Assembly (NCBI GenBank): GCA_035695065.1
Contig: DASSEW010000041.1
Location: 1 to 17,862 of the forward strand
DNA: 17,862 bases
Reading direction: 5' to 3'
From: 66-474 sp035695065
GTDB taxonomy: Bacteria; Pseudomonadota; Gammaproteobacteria; Xanthomonadales; Rhodanobacteraceae
Shown: positions 6,681 to 15,093 of the stretch, piece by piece
Numbering within the stretch: position 1 is the first letter of the stretch
How the letters are laid out: every line of letters starts with the position of its first letter
Position numbers and translations under genes: made by a program
The notes under the pieces: generated by a model
Databases searched by the model: none
The model's input: only the letters and a program-made list of their open reading frames with translations
Told to the model about the DNA's origin: nothing

Positions 6681-8519
6681 CTATGCCACCTTGCCGTCCC
6701 GCAACGGCAGCACATTGGTCGCCCGCATCCGCTTGCCGATCGCGGTGGAGATAAACCTGGCCGTGATCGGCGTGCCGTCATAGTGCAGGATCGGGACCAG
6801 CCGCGCCGGATCGAGGTCGAACTGCTCGATCAGCAACGTGCGCAGTTGTGCGTCCCGATTCTGCTCGACCACGAAAACCGAATCGTGTGCCGCGACGAAC
6901 TCGCGGATCGAATCGGCAAACGGGTAGGCGCGCACGCGCAGCACGTCCAGCGCAAGCCCGCCGTCGCTCAGGATTGTCATCGCTTCGGCCATGGCCGGTG
7001 AAGTCGAACCGAAATGGATCACGCCGTGCACGGCTTTCGATCTGGCCGCGTGCAGGACCGGCTGCGGCAGCAAGGATTTTGCCGTTTCGAACTTGCGCTT
7101 GAGGCGCCGCATGTTCTCGACGTAGTCCTCGCCCTTTTCGGAATACTTGGCGTCCGCGTTCTTGCTGGTGCCGCGCGTGAAGAAGCTGCCGCGCGTGGGA
7201 TGCGTGCCCGGATACGTGCGATACGGAATGCCGTCACCGTCCACGTCGCGGTAGCGGCCGAACGGCACGCCGGCTTCCAGTTGTTCCGCCGTCAGGACCT
7301 TGCCGCGGTCGTAACGGCGCGCATCATCCCAAGCGAACGGCGCACACAGCCGCTGGTTCATGCCGATGTCGAGATCGCTCATGACGAACACCGGCGTCTG
7401 CATCCGGTCGGCCATGTCCAGCGCCGTCGCGGCGAACTCGAAGCACTCGTGCGGGTCCTCCGGGAACAGCATCACGTGGTTGGTGTCTCCATGCGACGCG
7501 TGCGCGCACAGCAGCAGGTCTGATTGCTGAGTGCGCGTGGGCATGCCGGTGGAAGGCCCGCCGCGCTGCACGTCGATGATCGTCACCGGGATCTCGGCAA
7601 AATACCCCAGGCCGATGAATTCGTTCATCAGCGAAATGCCCGGCCCGGACGTGGCGGTGAAGGCGCGTGCGCCGTTCCAGCCGGCGCCCACCACCATGCC
7701 GATCGAGGCGATCTCGTCCTCGGCCTGCACGATCGCGTAACGATGCTGCTTCGTTTCCGGGTCCACCCGCAGTTTGGCGCAGTATTTCTGGAACGCTTCC
7801 GCCAGCGAGGACGACGGCGTGATCGGATACCACGCGCACACGGTCGCACCGCCATAGACCATGCCGAGCGCGGCCGCGCTGTTGCCGTCCACAAAGATGC
7901 GCTCTCCGACCGCATCGCGCCGCTGCACGCGCAAGCCGAGCGGCTGCAGATTCTGCTCCGCATGATCGCGGCCGAGATCCAGCGCATGTACGTTGGGTTT
8001 CAGCAGCGCTTCCTTGCCCTTGTACTGTTCTCCGATCAGCTGCACGATGACATCGCGCTCGATGCCCAGCAGCACGGATAGGACCCCGAGGTACATGATG
8101 TTCTTGAACAGCTGCCGCTGGCGCGCATCCGTGTAGGTCGCGTTGCAGATCCAGGTCAGCGGCACGCCGATTGCCGTGACATCGTCGCGGAACTTCGACT
8201 TCGGCAGCGGCTTGGTGTTGTCGTAGAACAGGTAGCCACCTGGTTCAATCTCCGCGACGTCCGCGTCCCATGTCTGCGGATTCATCGCCACCATAAGGTC
8301 CGTGCCACCGCGCCGGCCCAGCCAGCCGTGTTCGGAAACGCGTACCTCGTACCAGGTCGGCAGGCCCTGGATATTGGACGGGAAGATGTTGCGCGGACTG
8401 ACCGGCACGCCCATGCGCAGGATGGATTTGGCGAACAACTCGTTGGCCGAGGCCGAGCCCGAGCCGTTGACGTTGGCGAACTTCACCACGAAGTCGTTGC
8501 TGGCTTCGATGCGCTTCAT
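6681..8519 (-). CDS. korA: 2-oxoacid:ferredoxin oxidoreductase, fused gamma-alpha subunit (KorA type)
   Basis: KorA is the large subunit partnering KorB. The 612-aa chain has an N-terminal gamma domain (about residues 1-190) with NVNGSGSASANELFAKSILR, HGWLGRRGGTDLMVAMNP and the later NIMYLGVLSVLLGI. The alpha pyrimidine-binding domain follows, with GMVYGGATVCAWYPITPSSS (about 219-238), TATSGPGISLMNEF (288-301) and QRGGPSTGMPTRTQQSDLLL (318-337). A C-terminal domain (HGVIHFGSTSPAMAEA) completes it. The gamma-alpha fusion without a separate delta ferredoxin matches the two-subunit enzymes of aerobic bacteria, such as mycobacterial KorAB. Its ATG overlaps the stop of the upstream flavoprotein gene by 4 bp (ATGA), so the two are translationally coupled. 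Substrate is inferred from the family. Confidence 0.92.
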   Translation of the reverse strand: MKRIEASNDFVVKFANVNGSGSASANELFAKSILRMGVPVSPRNIFPSNIQGLPTWYEVRVSEHGWLGRRGGTDLMVAMNPQTWDADVAEIEPGGYLFYDNTKPLPKSKFRDDVTAIGVPLTWICNATYTDARQRQLFKNIMYLGVLSVLLGIERDVIVQLIGEQYKGKEALLKPNVHALDLGRDHAEQNLQPLGLRVQRRDAVGERIFVDGNSAAALGMVYGGATVCAWYPITPSSSLAEAFQKYCAKLRVDPETKQHRYAIVQAEDEIASIGMVVGAGWNGARAFTATSGPGISLMNEFIGLGYFAEIPVTIIDVQRGGPSTGMPTRTQQSDLLLCAHASHGDTNHVMLFPEDPHECFEFAATALDMADRMQTPVFVMSDLDIGMNQRLCAPFAWDDARRYDRGKVLTAEQLEAGVPFGRYRDVDGDGIPYRTYPGTHPTRGSFFTRGTSKNADAKYSEKGEDYVENMRRLKRKFETAKSLLPQPVLHAARSKAVHGVIHFGSTSPAMAEAMTILSDGGLALDVLRVRAYPFADSIREFVAAHDSVFVVEQNRDAQLRTLLIEQFDLDPARLVPILHYDGTPITARFISTAIGKRMRATNVLPLRDGKVA

Positions 8520-10348
8520 GCCGCCACCTTTTCAGCACCACGCTCGCCACACCCCGCGTGCGTCTCCAGCAGCAGGAACTTGCGCATGTCCCAGGCGCCG
8601 GTCGGACAGCGCTCGGCACAGAGGCCGCAGTGCAGGCACACATCCTCGTCCTTCACCATCACGCGACCGGTCTTCAGCGAACCGGAAACGTACAAATCCT
8701 GCAATGCGTTCTTCGCCGGCGCGTTCAGGCGCGAGCGCAGGTCCGCTTCATCGCCGTTGGCGGTGAAGCTGATGCAATCCATCGGGCAGATGTCCACGCA
8801 GGCATCGCATTCGATGCAGACGTTCTCGGTGAACACGGTCTGCACGTCGCAGTTGAGGCAGCGCTGGGTTTCCTTCCACGCAGTCTCCGCGTCGAAACCC
8901 ATTTCCACTTCCTGGCGGATGTCGGTGAGCGTCTTCTCCTTCGGCGCCCACGGCACGATGTAGCGCTGATCCGGCGAAATGGCGTTGTCGTAGCTCCATT
9001 CGTGGATGCCCATCTTCTGGGAGACGAGGTTCGCCACCGGCGGGGGGCGCTCGTGCACGTCTTCGCCCTGCAGGTAGCGGTGAATGGAGATCGCCGCCTG
9101 ATGGCCGTGCTCGACCGCCCAGATGATGTTCTTCGGCCCGAAGGCCGCATCGCCTCCGAAGAACACCTTCGGCAACGCGGACTGCATCGTCAGCTTGTCC
9201 AGCTTCGGCATGTCCCACTCGTCGAATTCGATGCCGAGATCGCGCTCGACCCACGGAAACGCGTTCTCCTGGCCCACCGCGATCAGCACCTCGTCGCATT
9301 CGCAGACCACGTCAGGCGCGCCGGTCGGGATCAGCCTGCGGCGGCCAGCGGCGTCGTGTTCCGCGCGCATCGGCGTGAAGCTCATGCCGGTCAACTTGCC
9401 GTTTTCGTGCAGGAAGGCTTTCGGATTGAGCCAGTTCAGGATCTGCACGCCCTCATGCTCGGCGTCCTCTTTTTCCCACGGGCTCGCCTTCATTTCCTCG
9501 TAACCGGAGCGCACGATCACCTTCACGTCATCGCCGCCCAGCCGTCGCGAGCTGCGGCAGCAGTCCATCGCGGTGTTGCCGCCGCCCAGCACGATCACGC
9601 GCCTGCCAACGCTCGTGACATGCCCGAAATAGACCGACGCCAGCCAATCGATGCCGATGTGGATTTTTGCGGCGGCTTCCCGTCGGCCGGGAATGTCGAG
9701 ATCGCGCCCGCGCGGCGCACCGCAGCCGACGAACACCGCGTCGTAGTCTTCCAGCAGCGGGCGCAGGGATTCGATGCGGCGATTGCCGACGAACCGCACG
9801 CCGAGGTCGAGGATGTAGCCGACTTCCTCGTCGATCACCGCTTCCGGCAGACGGAACCGCGGCACCTGCGTGCGCATGAAGCCGCCGCCTTTTGCGTCGG
9901 CTTCGAAGATCGTCACCTTGTAGCCGAGCGGCGCGAGGTCGCGCGCGACCGTCAATGATGCCGGACCCGCGCCGACGCAGGCGATGCGAAAACGGTCGGC
10001 GCCCGGGATGCGATCGGGCAATCGGGCGCGCAAGCGCGAAGCGATGTCCGCGCTCTTGTGATCGGCCGCGACCCGCTTCAACCGGCAGATCGCGACGGGC
10101 TCGGGCTTCTCGCCGTTGCTTTCCTCGACGCGCCCACGTCGGCAGGCCGGTTCGCAGGGTCGGTCGCAAGTGCGTCCAAGAATGCCTGGGAAAACATTCG
10201 AATCCCAATTGACAAGGAAGGCGTCGTCGTAACGGCCGGCTGCGATCAGGCGGATGTATTCAGGCACCGGCGTGTGCGCCGGGCACGCCCACTGGCAGTC
10301 CACCACCTTGTGGAAATAGGCGGGATTGCGGATATCGGTCGGCTGCAT
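8516..10348 (-). CDS. GltD-like FAD/NAD(P)-binding oxidoreductase with C-terminal ferredoxin-like domain
   Basis: A 610-aa iron-sulfur flavoprotein resembling the small subunit of glutamate synthase and related NAD(P)H:acceptor oxidoreductases. The N-terminal cysteines Cys18, 22, 61, 65 and 69 (CQWAC, then CDRPCEPAC) match the GltD cluster domain. The FAD fold starts at VGAGPASLTVARDL (125-138), the NAD(P)H fold at VIVLGGGNTAMDC (251-263), and FFGGDAAFG (396-404) is the second FAD motif. The C-terminus carries CLNC (497-500), CIECDACVDICPMDC (511-525) and CLHCGLCAERCP (571-582), consistent with two [4Fe-4S] clusters separated by about 50 residues. No large glutamate synthase subunit is present; instead it is coupled to korA by an ATGA overlap. 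It probably moves electrons between KorAB and NAD(P)H (inference). GGGAGG lies 5 nt before the ATG. Confidence 0.88.
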   Translation of the reverse strand: MQPTDIRNPAYFHKVVDCQWACPAHTPVPEYIRLIAAGRYDDAFLVNWDSNVFPGILGRTCDRPCEPACRRGRVEESNGEKPEPVAICRLKRVAADHKSADIASRLRARLPDRIPGADRFRIACVGAGPASLTVARDLAPLGYKVTIFEADAKGGGFMRTQVPRFRLPEAVIDEEVGYILDLGVRFVGNRRIESLRPLLEDYDAVFVGCGAPRGRDLDIPGRREAAAKIHIGIDWLASVYFGHVTSVGRRVIVLGGGNTAMDCCRSSRRLGGDDVKVIVRSGYEEMKASPWEKEDAEHEGVQILNWLNPKAFLHENGKLTGMSFTPMRAEHDAAGRRRLIPTGAPDVVCECDEVLIAVGQENAFPWVERDLGIEFDEWDMPKLDKLTMQSALPKVFFGGDAAFGPKNIIWAVEHGHQAAISIHRYLQGEDVHERPPPVANLVSQKMGIHEWSYDNAISPDQRYIVPWAPKEKTLTDIRQEVEMGFDAETAWKETQRCLNCDVQTVFTENVCIECDACVDICPMDCISFTANGDEADLRSRLNAPAKNALQDLYVSGSLKTGRVMVKDEDVCLHCGLCAERCPTGAWDMRKFLLLETHAGCGERGAEKVAA

Positions 10349-10389
10349 CGCATCCTCCCGGCCGGCTTCTGACGGTCGGCGGCAGGTCG

Positions 10390-10395
10390 AGTCTA
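10390..10395 (-). promoter_or_regulatory. Possible -10 element for the flavoprotein-korA-korB operon
   Basis: The minus strand reads GGCTAGACTCG, giving TAGACT about 42 nt upstream of the flavoprotein ATG. The nearest -35 candidates (CTTTCG, TTTCGT) are poor. It is similar in form to the GGCTAGAAT before rpsO and the TGCTAGGCT before mtnA, which gives it some weight. Confidence 0.35.
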
Positions 10396-10434
10396 GCCGT
10401 TTTGCACCGGAACGAAAGGGGAGCCAGTGTCACC

Positions 10435-10543
10435 GTTCACCCTGAGCGCAGGCCCGCAGGGCCGGAGTCGAAGGGCGCTTCGACTCCGCTCGCTCACGCG
10501 AGCGAAGCCTGTCCTGAGCTCGTCGAAGGGCTCAGCGCGAACG
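10435..10543. repeat. Dispersed-type repeat with inverted ends
   Basis: The block begins GTTCACCCTGAGCGC (10435-10449) and ends in the inverted form GTTCGCGCTGAGCCC (10543-10529), 12 of 15 matching. Inside are further inverted segments, such as CGAAGGGCGCTTCG and the CGCTCGCTCACGCGAGCG hairpin, and a TGAGC-TCGTCGAAGGGCTCA arm. The sequence type is familiar as intergenic repeat in xanthomonads and other proteobacteria. With the array at 10564-10683 it fills most of the 356-bp gap between the flavoprotein gene and pnp. No gene is credible there. Confidence 0.6.
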
Positions 10544-10563
10544 AGGTCGCAAAAACAAAAAAC

Positions 10564-10683
10564 GGGCCTTTCGGCCATGGAGCTCTTCGCCATGGACCGC
10601 AAATAAAAGCGGGCCTTGCGGCCACGGAGCTCTTCGCCATGGATGGCAAAAAAGAAAACGGGCCTTGCGGCCCGTTTTCTTTT
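10564..10683. repeat. Tandem array of terminator-like units
   Basis: A unit beginning GGGCCTT(T/G)CGGCC occurs at 10564, 10611 and 10660, spaced 47 and 49 bp. The first two copies continue with CATGGAGCTCTTCGCCATGG or the near-identical CACGGAGCTCTTCGCCATGG. The third closes as the perfect hairpin that forms the pnp terminator. The flanks of each unit are A-rich, so each copy is a hairpin with an adjacent T run on the minus strand. Confidence 0.65.
10648..10683 (-). terminator. Intrinsic terminator after pnp
   Basis: A 15-bp perfect stem, 10650-10664 with 10669-10683, closes on a 4-nt loop (minus strand GGGCC-GCAA-GGCCC at the core). On the minus strand the stem runs into six T (10653-10648, partly within the stem base). 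It lies 22 bp after the pnp stop codon, exactly where the cluster should end. The stem is near symmetric, so it could also stop transcription arriving from the other side. Confidence 0.85.
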
Positions 10684-10704
10684 CAACTTTGCGATCGCGG
10701 GAGA

Positions 10705-12825
<2,121 letters not shown>

Positions 12826-12830
12826 GAGGC

Positions 12831-13100
12831 TTATCTCCTCAGGCCGAGCTTGCCGATCAGCGACTGATAGCGCTCGCTGTCCTTGGCCTTGAGGTAGTTC
12901 AGCAGGCGGCGGCGGTGATTCACCATCTTCAGCAGGCCGCGGCGGGAATGGTGATCCTGCTTGTGGTCGGCGAAGTGCTGCGAAAGATGCTCGATGCGCG
13001 CGGACAGCAGCGCGATCTGCACTTCCGGCGAGCCGGTGTCGGTCGGCGCGCGACGGTAGTCGGCGATGACCTTGCTGGTTTGTTCAACTGAAAGCGACAT
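12831..13100 (-). CDS. rpsO: 30S ribosomal protein S15
   Basis: S15 binds 16S rRNA early in 30S assembly and bridges to the 50S subunit. The 89-aa protein has exactly the E. coli length and pattern: MSLSVEQTSKVIADYRR, TDTGSPEVQIALLSARIEHL, then DHHSRRGLLKMVNHRRRLL and the ending IGKLGLRR. A longer reading to 13310 exists in the same frame but is rejected: the ATG at 13100 has AAAGGAA about 7 nt upstream and matches the universal start. S15 is known to repress its own translation in several bacteria by binding its mRNA leader; the hairpins upstream fit such control but their form differs from what I know of the E. coli pseudoknot. pnp follows after 5 nt. Confidence 0.97.
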   Translation of the reverse strand: MSLSVEQTSKVIADYRRAPTDTGSPEVQIALLSARIEHLSQHFADHKQDHHSRRGLLKMVNHRRRLLNYLKAKDSERYQSLIGKLGLRR

Positions 13101-13119
13101 GTTCTGTTCCTTTGAAAGT

Positions 13120-13172
13120 GCGGCCACGGATGGCCGCTTTTTGATCTTCGCGATCACGGACGATCGCAAAAA
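13120..13172 (-). promoter_or_regulatory. Two hairpins in the rpsO leader (candidate S15 control element)
   Basis: On the minus strand the leader has TTTTT-GCGATCG-TCCG-TGATCGC (13172-13150), a 12-nt linker ending AAAAA, then GCGGCCA-TCCG-TGGCCGC (13137-13120). Both loops are UCCG, a UNCG-type tetraloop. The second stem is 7 bp and stands about 9 nt before the AAAGGAA ribosome-binding site. The first closes with a G-U pair. This is where an S15 autoregulatory structure would be expected. On the plus strand the 13120-13142 hairpin plus T run would look like a terminator, but nothing is transcribed into it from that side. Confidence 0.5.
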
Positions 13173-13376
13173 CGAATACCGGCGCGAGGCTTGGGCAAAG
13201 GCACTGTTGATTCGAAAGTACGACGATGGAGATCCGCTACGAACGGCACTCCAACCCGCCTTCCACTTTCCACGTTCAATGGACGAACGCGTTGGCCAAT
13301 GCCATTGCACAAGCCGCCGCCGTGATGGTGAAAACAGCGGTCGTGAAAACCGCCATGGGGCGCGGTGAAGCCGGAT

Positions 13377-13406
13377 ATTCTAGCCGGTGCAAGCGCTTGG
13401 CAACAA
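13377..13406 (-). promoter_or_regulatory. Candidate rpsO-pnp promoter
   Basis: The minus strand has TTGTTG (13406-13401), an 18-nt spacer and TAGAAT (13382-13377), the best -10 match in the window (5 of 6) preceded by GGC. Transcription would start near 13370, giving a leader of about 270 nt before the rpsO ATG. Between the promoter and the leader hairpins (13173-13376) I see only one short inverted repeat (GCGGT/ACCGC, 13337-13353) and no gene. Confidence 0.55.
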
Positions 13407-13409
13407 GCC

Positions 13410-13488
13410 GTAGGGCGGGTCTTGACCCGCCTTCCAGGCGTGCCGGCAGTGGAGCCCGCGAGAACGGTGGGTTGAAACCCGCCCCTAC
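13410..13488. repeat. REP-type doublet downstream of truB
   Basis: Two hairpins in inverted arrangement: GTAGGGCGGGTCTTGACCCG then CC (stem GGCGGGT/ACCCGCC, 13413-13430) and, on the minus strand from 13488, GTAGGGGCGGGTTTCAACCC then ACC. The outer ends GTAGGG...CGGGT match each other in inverted orientation. This family is common in gammaproteobacterial spacers. The TAG at its right end is the truB stop codon. The GC-rich hairpins could end or stabilise the truB transcript, though no T run follows. Confidence 0.7.
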
Positions 13489-14402
13489 CTCGAAAAGCCC
13501 CGAATCACCTTTGCCTCGCGCCCGTCCGTCTCCACTAGGGCCAGCAGGCGGCCGCTGGCGGATTGGGCGCGATACAGGCCCGGCGCGGCTTGCGTGGCGA
13601 TCCGCCGGCCGTGCGCCAGCGCATCCAGGTCCGCCGCGGTTGCAGGCAGAACCGGCCAGTCGGCCAGTCCTGCTTCCAGCGGCAGCAGGCATTCGTCCAG
13701 ACCGGCGAGACTCCGTTCCGCATGAATTGCTTCCAGCTGTTCAGGCGTGAACATGCGCGGTTGCCTGAACGGCTCGACCCACAGGCGGCGTAGCGCAGTC
13801 AGGTGCGCGCCACAGCCGAGCGCCTCGCCCAGATCGCGCACCAGCGCGCGGATGTAGGTGCCCGAACCACACTCGACGTGCAGCCGCAGGCGATCGTTGC
13901 CGACCCGCTCGACCAACTCGAAGCGATGGATTTCGACGTCGCGCGGCGGTGCGCTGACTTCCTCGCCGCGGCGCGCACGCTTGTACAGCGCCACGCCCTG
14001 CTGCTTCAGGGCGGAATAAATCGGTGGAATCTGGGTGATGCGGCCGGTGAGCTTCGCCAGCTCCGCGCGAATCACGTCTTGGGCAAGCTGCGGGACCGCG
14101 CGTTCGCGCACCACCACGCCTTCGGCATCTTCCGTGTCGGTCGTGATGCCGAGCCGGCATTCGGCTTCGTACGCCTTGCGCGAGCCGAGCAGGTAACCCG
14201 CGATCTTGGTCGCCTCGCCGAAGCAGATCGGCAACAAGCCCGTCGCCAGCGGATCGAGGCTGCCGGTGTGCCCCGCCTTCTCCGCGCGATACAAACGCTT
14301 CGCGATCTGCAGCGCGCGGTTGGAGGTGATGCCGGCAGGCTTGTCGAGCAGGAGGATGCCCGTGACTCGGGACTCGGGACTCGGGATTCGGGACTCGGAC
14401 AT
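13485..14402 (-). CDS. truB: tRNA pseudouridine(55) synthase TruB
   Basis: TruB converts uridine 55 in the T-loop of most tRNAs to pseudouridine and acts as a tRNA folding chaperone. The 305-aa protein has GILLLDKPAGITSNRALQ, the catalytic motif GHTGSLDPLATGLLPICFGE with nucleophile Asp50, TKIAGYLLGSRKAYEAECRL, and the RNA-contact segment GTYIRALVRDLGEALGCGAH. The C-terminal part resembles the TruB PUA-like domain. The ATG at 14402 is the only usable start; residues 2-13 (SESRIPSPESRV) are encoded by a heptamer repeat rather than family sequence, and no clear ribosome-binding site precedes it. The stop codon is supplied by a REP-type repeat. It lies between rbfA and rpsO as in other gammaproteobacteria. 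Confidence 0.95.
   Translation of the reverse strand: MSESRIPSPESRVTGILLLDKPAGITSNRALQIAKRLYRAEKAGHTGSLDPLATGLLPICFGEATKIAGYLLGSRKAYEAECRLGITTDTEDAEGVVVRERAVPQLAQDVIRAELAKLTGRITQIPPIYSALKQQGVALYKRARRGEEVSAPPRDVEIHRFELVERVGNDRLRLHVECGSGTYIRALVRDLGEALGCGAHLTALRRLWVEPFRQPRMFTPEQLEAIHAERSLAGLDECLLPLEAGLADWPVLPATAADLDALAHGRRIATQAAPGLYRAQSASGRLLALVETDGREAKVIRGFSR
14364..14398. repeat. Five tandem heptamers inside the truB 5' end
   Basis: The plus strand has GACTCGG three times, GATTCGG once and GACTCGG again, without gaps (14364-14398). On the minus strand this is CCGAGTC-type repeat just after the truB ATG. Similar CGAGTCCC strings are frequent intergenic repeats in xanthomonads. A change of one unit would shift the truB frame relative to its ATG. 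Confidence 0.8.
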
Positions 14403-14490
14403 TCGTTACTGTGGATGATGGAACTGAAATCGATCCGTGGCGGGTTCTCACCCTGAGCCCAGTGCTTTGTCGTTTGTTGAAATCGCCGGG

Positions 14491-14508
14491 TTCCGGCTTT
14501 CGCCGGAA
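14491..14508. repeat. Short inverted repeat between rbfA and truB
   Basis: TTCCGGC-TTTC-GCCGGAA forms a 7-bp perfect hairpin. It belongs to a repeat type (CCGGCGAAAGCCGGAAT) widespread between genes in beta- and gammaproteobacteria. It sits in the middle of the 151-bp gap (14403-14553); beside it is TCACCCTGAGC, which matches the start of the repeat at 10435. No promoter is evident in this gap. Confidence 0.55.
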
Positions 14509-14553
14509 TGACGGCGTGTCATGAATCGCCGCGACACATGTATATCGCTGCGA

Positions 14554-14934
14554 TTATTGCTCTTCCTGGTCCCCGGTCCCTGGTGCCCAGTCCCCACTCT
14601 TTCGCAACAGCTCCTCGATCCGCTCGCCCTTGTCCACCGAGTCGTCGTACTTGAAGCGCAGTTCCGGCACGCGCCGCATGCGCATCGTGTGCGAGAGCTC
14701 GCGGCGCAGACCCTTGGCGGCTTCCTTCAGCGCCTTCACCACCTCGGCGGAACGCTCGGGCTGCAAGGCGGTGACCCACACCGTGGCGACGTCCAGGTCA
14801 CGCGTCACTTCCACGTCCGACACACTGGCCTGCGGCAACGCGTGGTCGCGCACCAGCTCATGCACCAGCGTGCCGAGCTCGCGGCGGAGCTCGGCATTGA
14901 TGCGATCGGTGCGGTGGAAGGAATGGGATGGCAT
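14554..14934 (-). CDS. rbfA: 30S ribosome-binding factor RbfA
   Basis: RbfA is a small KH-fold protein that binds immature 30S subunits and helps 16S rRNA 5'-end maturation, especially in the cold. The 126-aa protein starts MPSHSFHRTDRINAELRREL and has the family pattern VSDVEVTRDLDVATVWVTAL and the ending MRMRRVPELRFKYDDSVDKG. An open frame runs further upstream to 15042, but that part is the composite repeat; the ATG at 14934 has CCGGAG about 5 nt upstream and is preferred. The last residues (SGDWAPGTGDQEEQ) are unlike RbfA homologues I know and come from a second tandem heptamer repeat. infB upstream and truB downstream are the expected neighbours. Confidence 0.94.
   Translation of the reverse strand: MPSHSFHRTDRINAELRRELGTLVHELVRDHALPQASVSDVEVTRDLDVATVWVTALQPERSAEVVKALKEAAKGLRRELSHTMRMRRVPELRFKYDDSVDKGERIEELLRKSGDWAPGTGDQEEQ
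14566..14599. repeat. Imperfect heptamer repeat encoding the RbfA C-terminus
   Basis: Successive units CTGGTCC, CCGGTCC, CTGGTGC, CCAGTCC and CCACTC follow each other without gaps. The resulting peptide (SGDWAPGTGDQ) is low-complexity and lies after the conserved RbfA domain. The sequence type resembles the GGGACCAGG-style spacers found between xanthomonad genes. Confidence 0.55.
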
Positions 14935-14950
14935 TCGGTCTCCGGATTTG

Positions 14951-15087
14951 CCCTTCTCCCTTCGGGAGAAGGGGCGCCACGCGCCGTCTTCTCTTGCGCG
15001 CAGCGCCGGATGAGGGTACGAGTCTTGCGCAGACTGCATCAATGTGGCGATACCGAACCCTCACCCCAACCCCTCTCCGGAGAGGGG
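14951..15087. repeat. Composite palindromic repeat between infB and rbfA (copy 2, inverted)
   Basis: This is the inverted counterpart of 6538-6675. It has hairpin CCCTTCTCCC/GGGAGAAGGG (14951-14973), GCGCCGGATGAGGGT in the middle, then CCGAACCCTCACCCCAACC and hairpin CCCCTCTCC/GGAGAGGGG (15070-15087). The order of all four blocks is the same as in copy 1, with a different spacer of similar length. It starts 6 nt after the infB stop and ends 16 nt before the rbfA start, so it nearly fills the 159-bp gap. Confidence 0.75.
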
Positions 15088-15093
15088 CTCAGA

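Noticed and set aside
8558..9958. 466-aa plus-strand open frame
   Set aside because: It is antisense to the GltD-like flavoprotein gene and shows no recognisable motif or ribosome-binding site.
10393..10686. 97-aa minus-strand frame between pnp and the flavoprotein gene
   Set aside because: Its translation is made of the dispersed repeat, the tandem array and the pnp terminator; this is repeat-derived frame, not a gene.
13120..13142. Intrinsic terminator on the plus strand
   Set aside because: The hairpin plus T run fits by form, but there is no plus-strand gene to terminate; it is better read as the rpsO leader hairpin.
13101..13310. N-terminal extension of S15 (159-aa reading)
   Set aside because: S15 is 89 aa in nearly all bacteria, and the ATG at 13100 has a good ribosome-binding site; the extension would also cover the leader hairpins.
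13741..14451. 236-aa minus-strand frame overlapping truB
   Set aside because: It is a shifted frame of truB with arginine-rich translation; the truB frame has all catalytic motifs.
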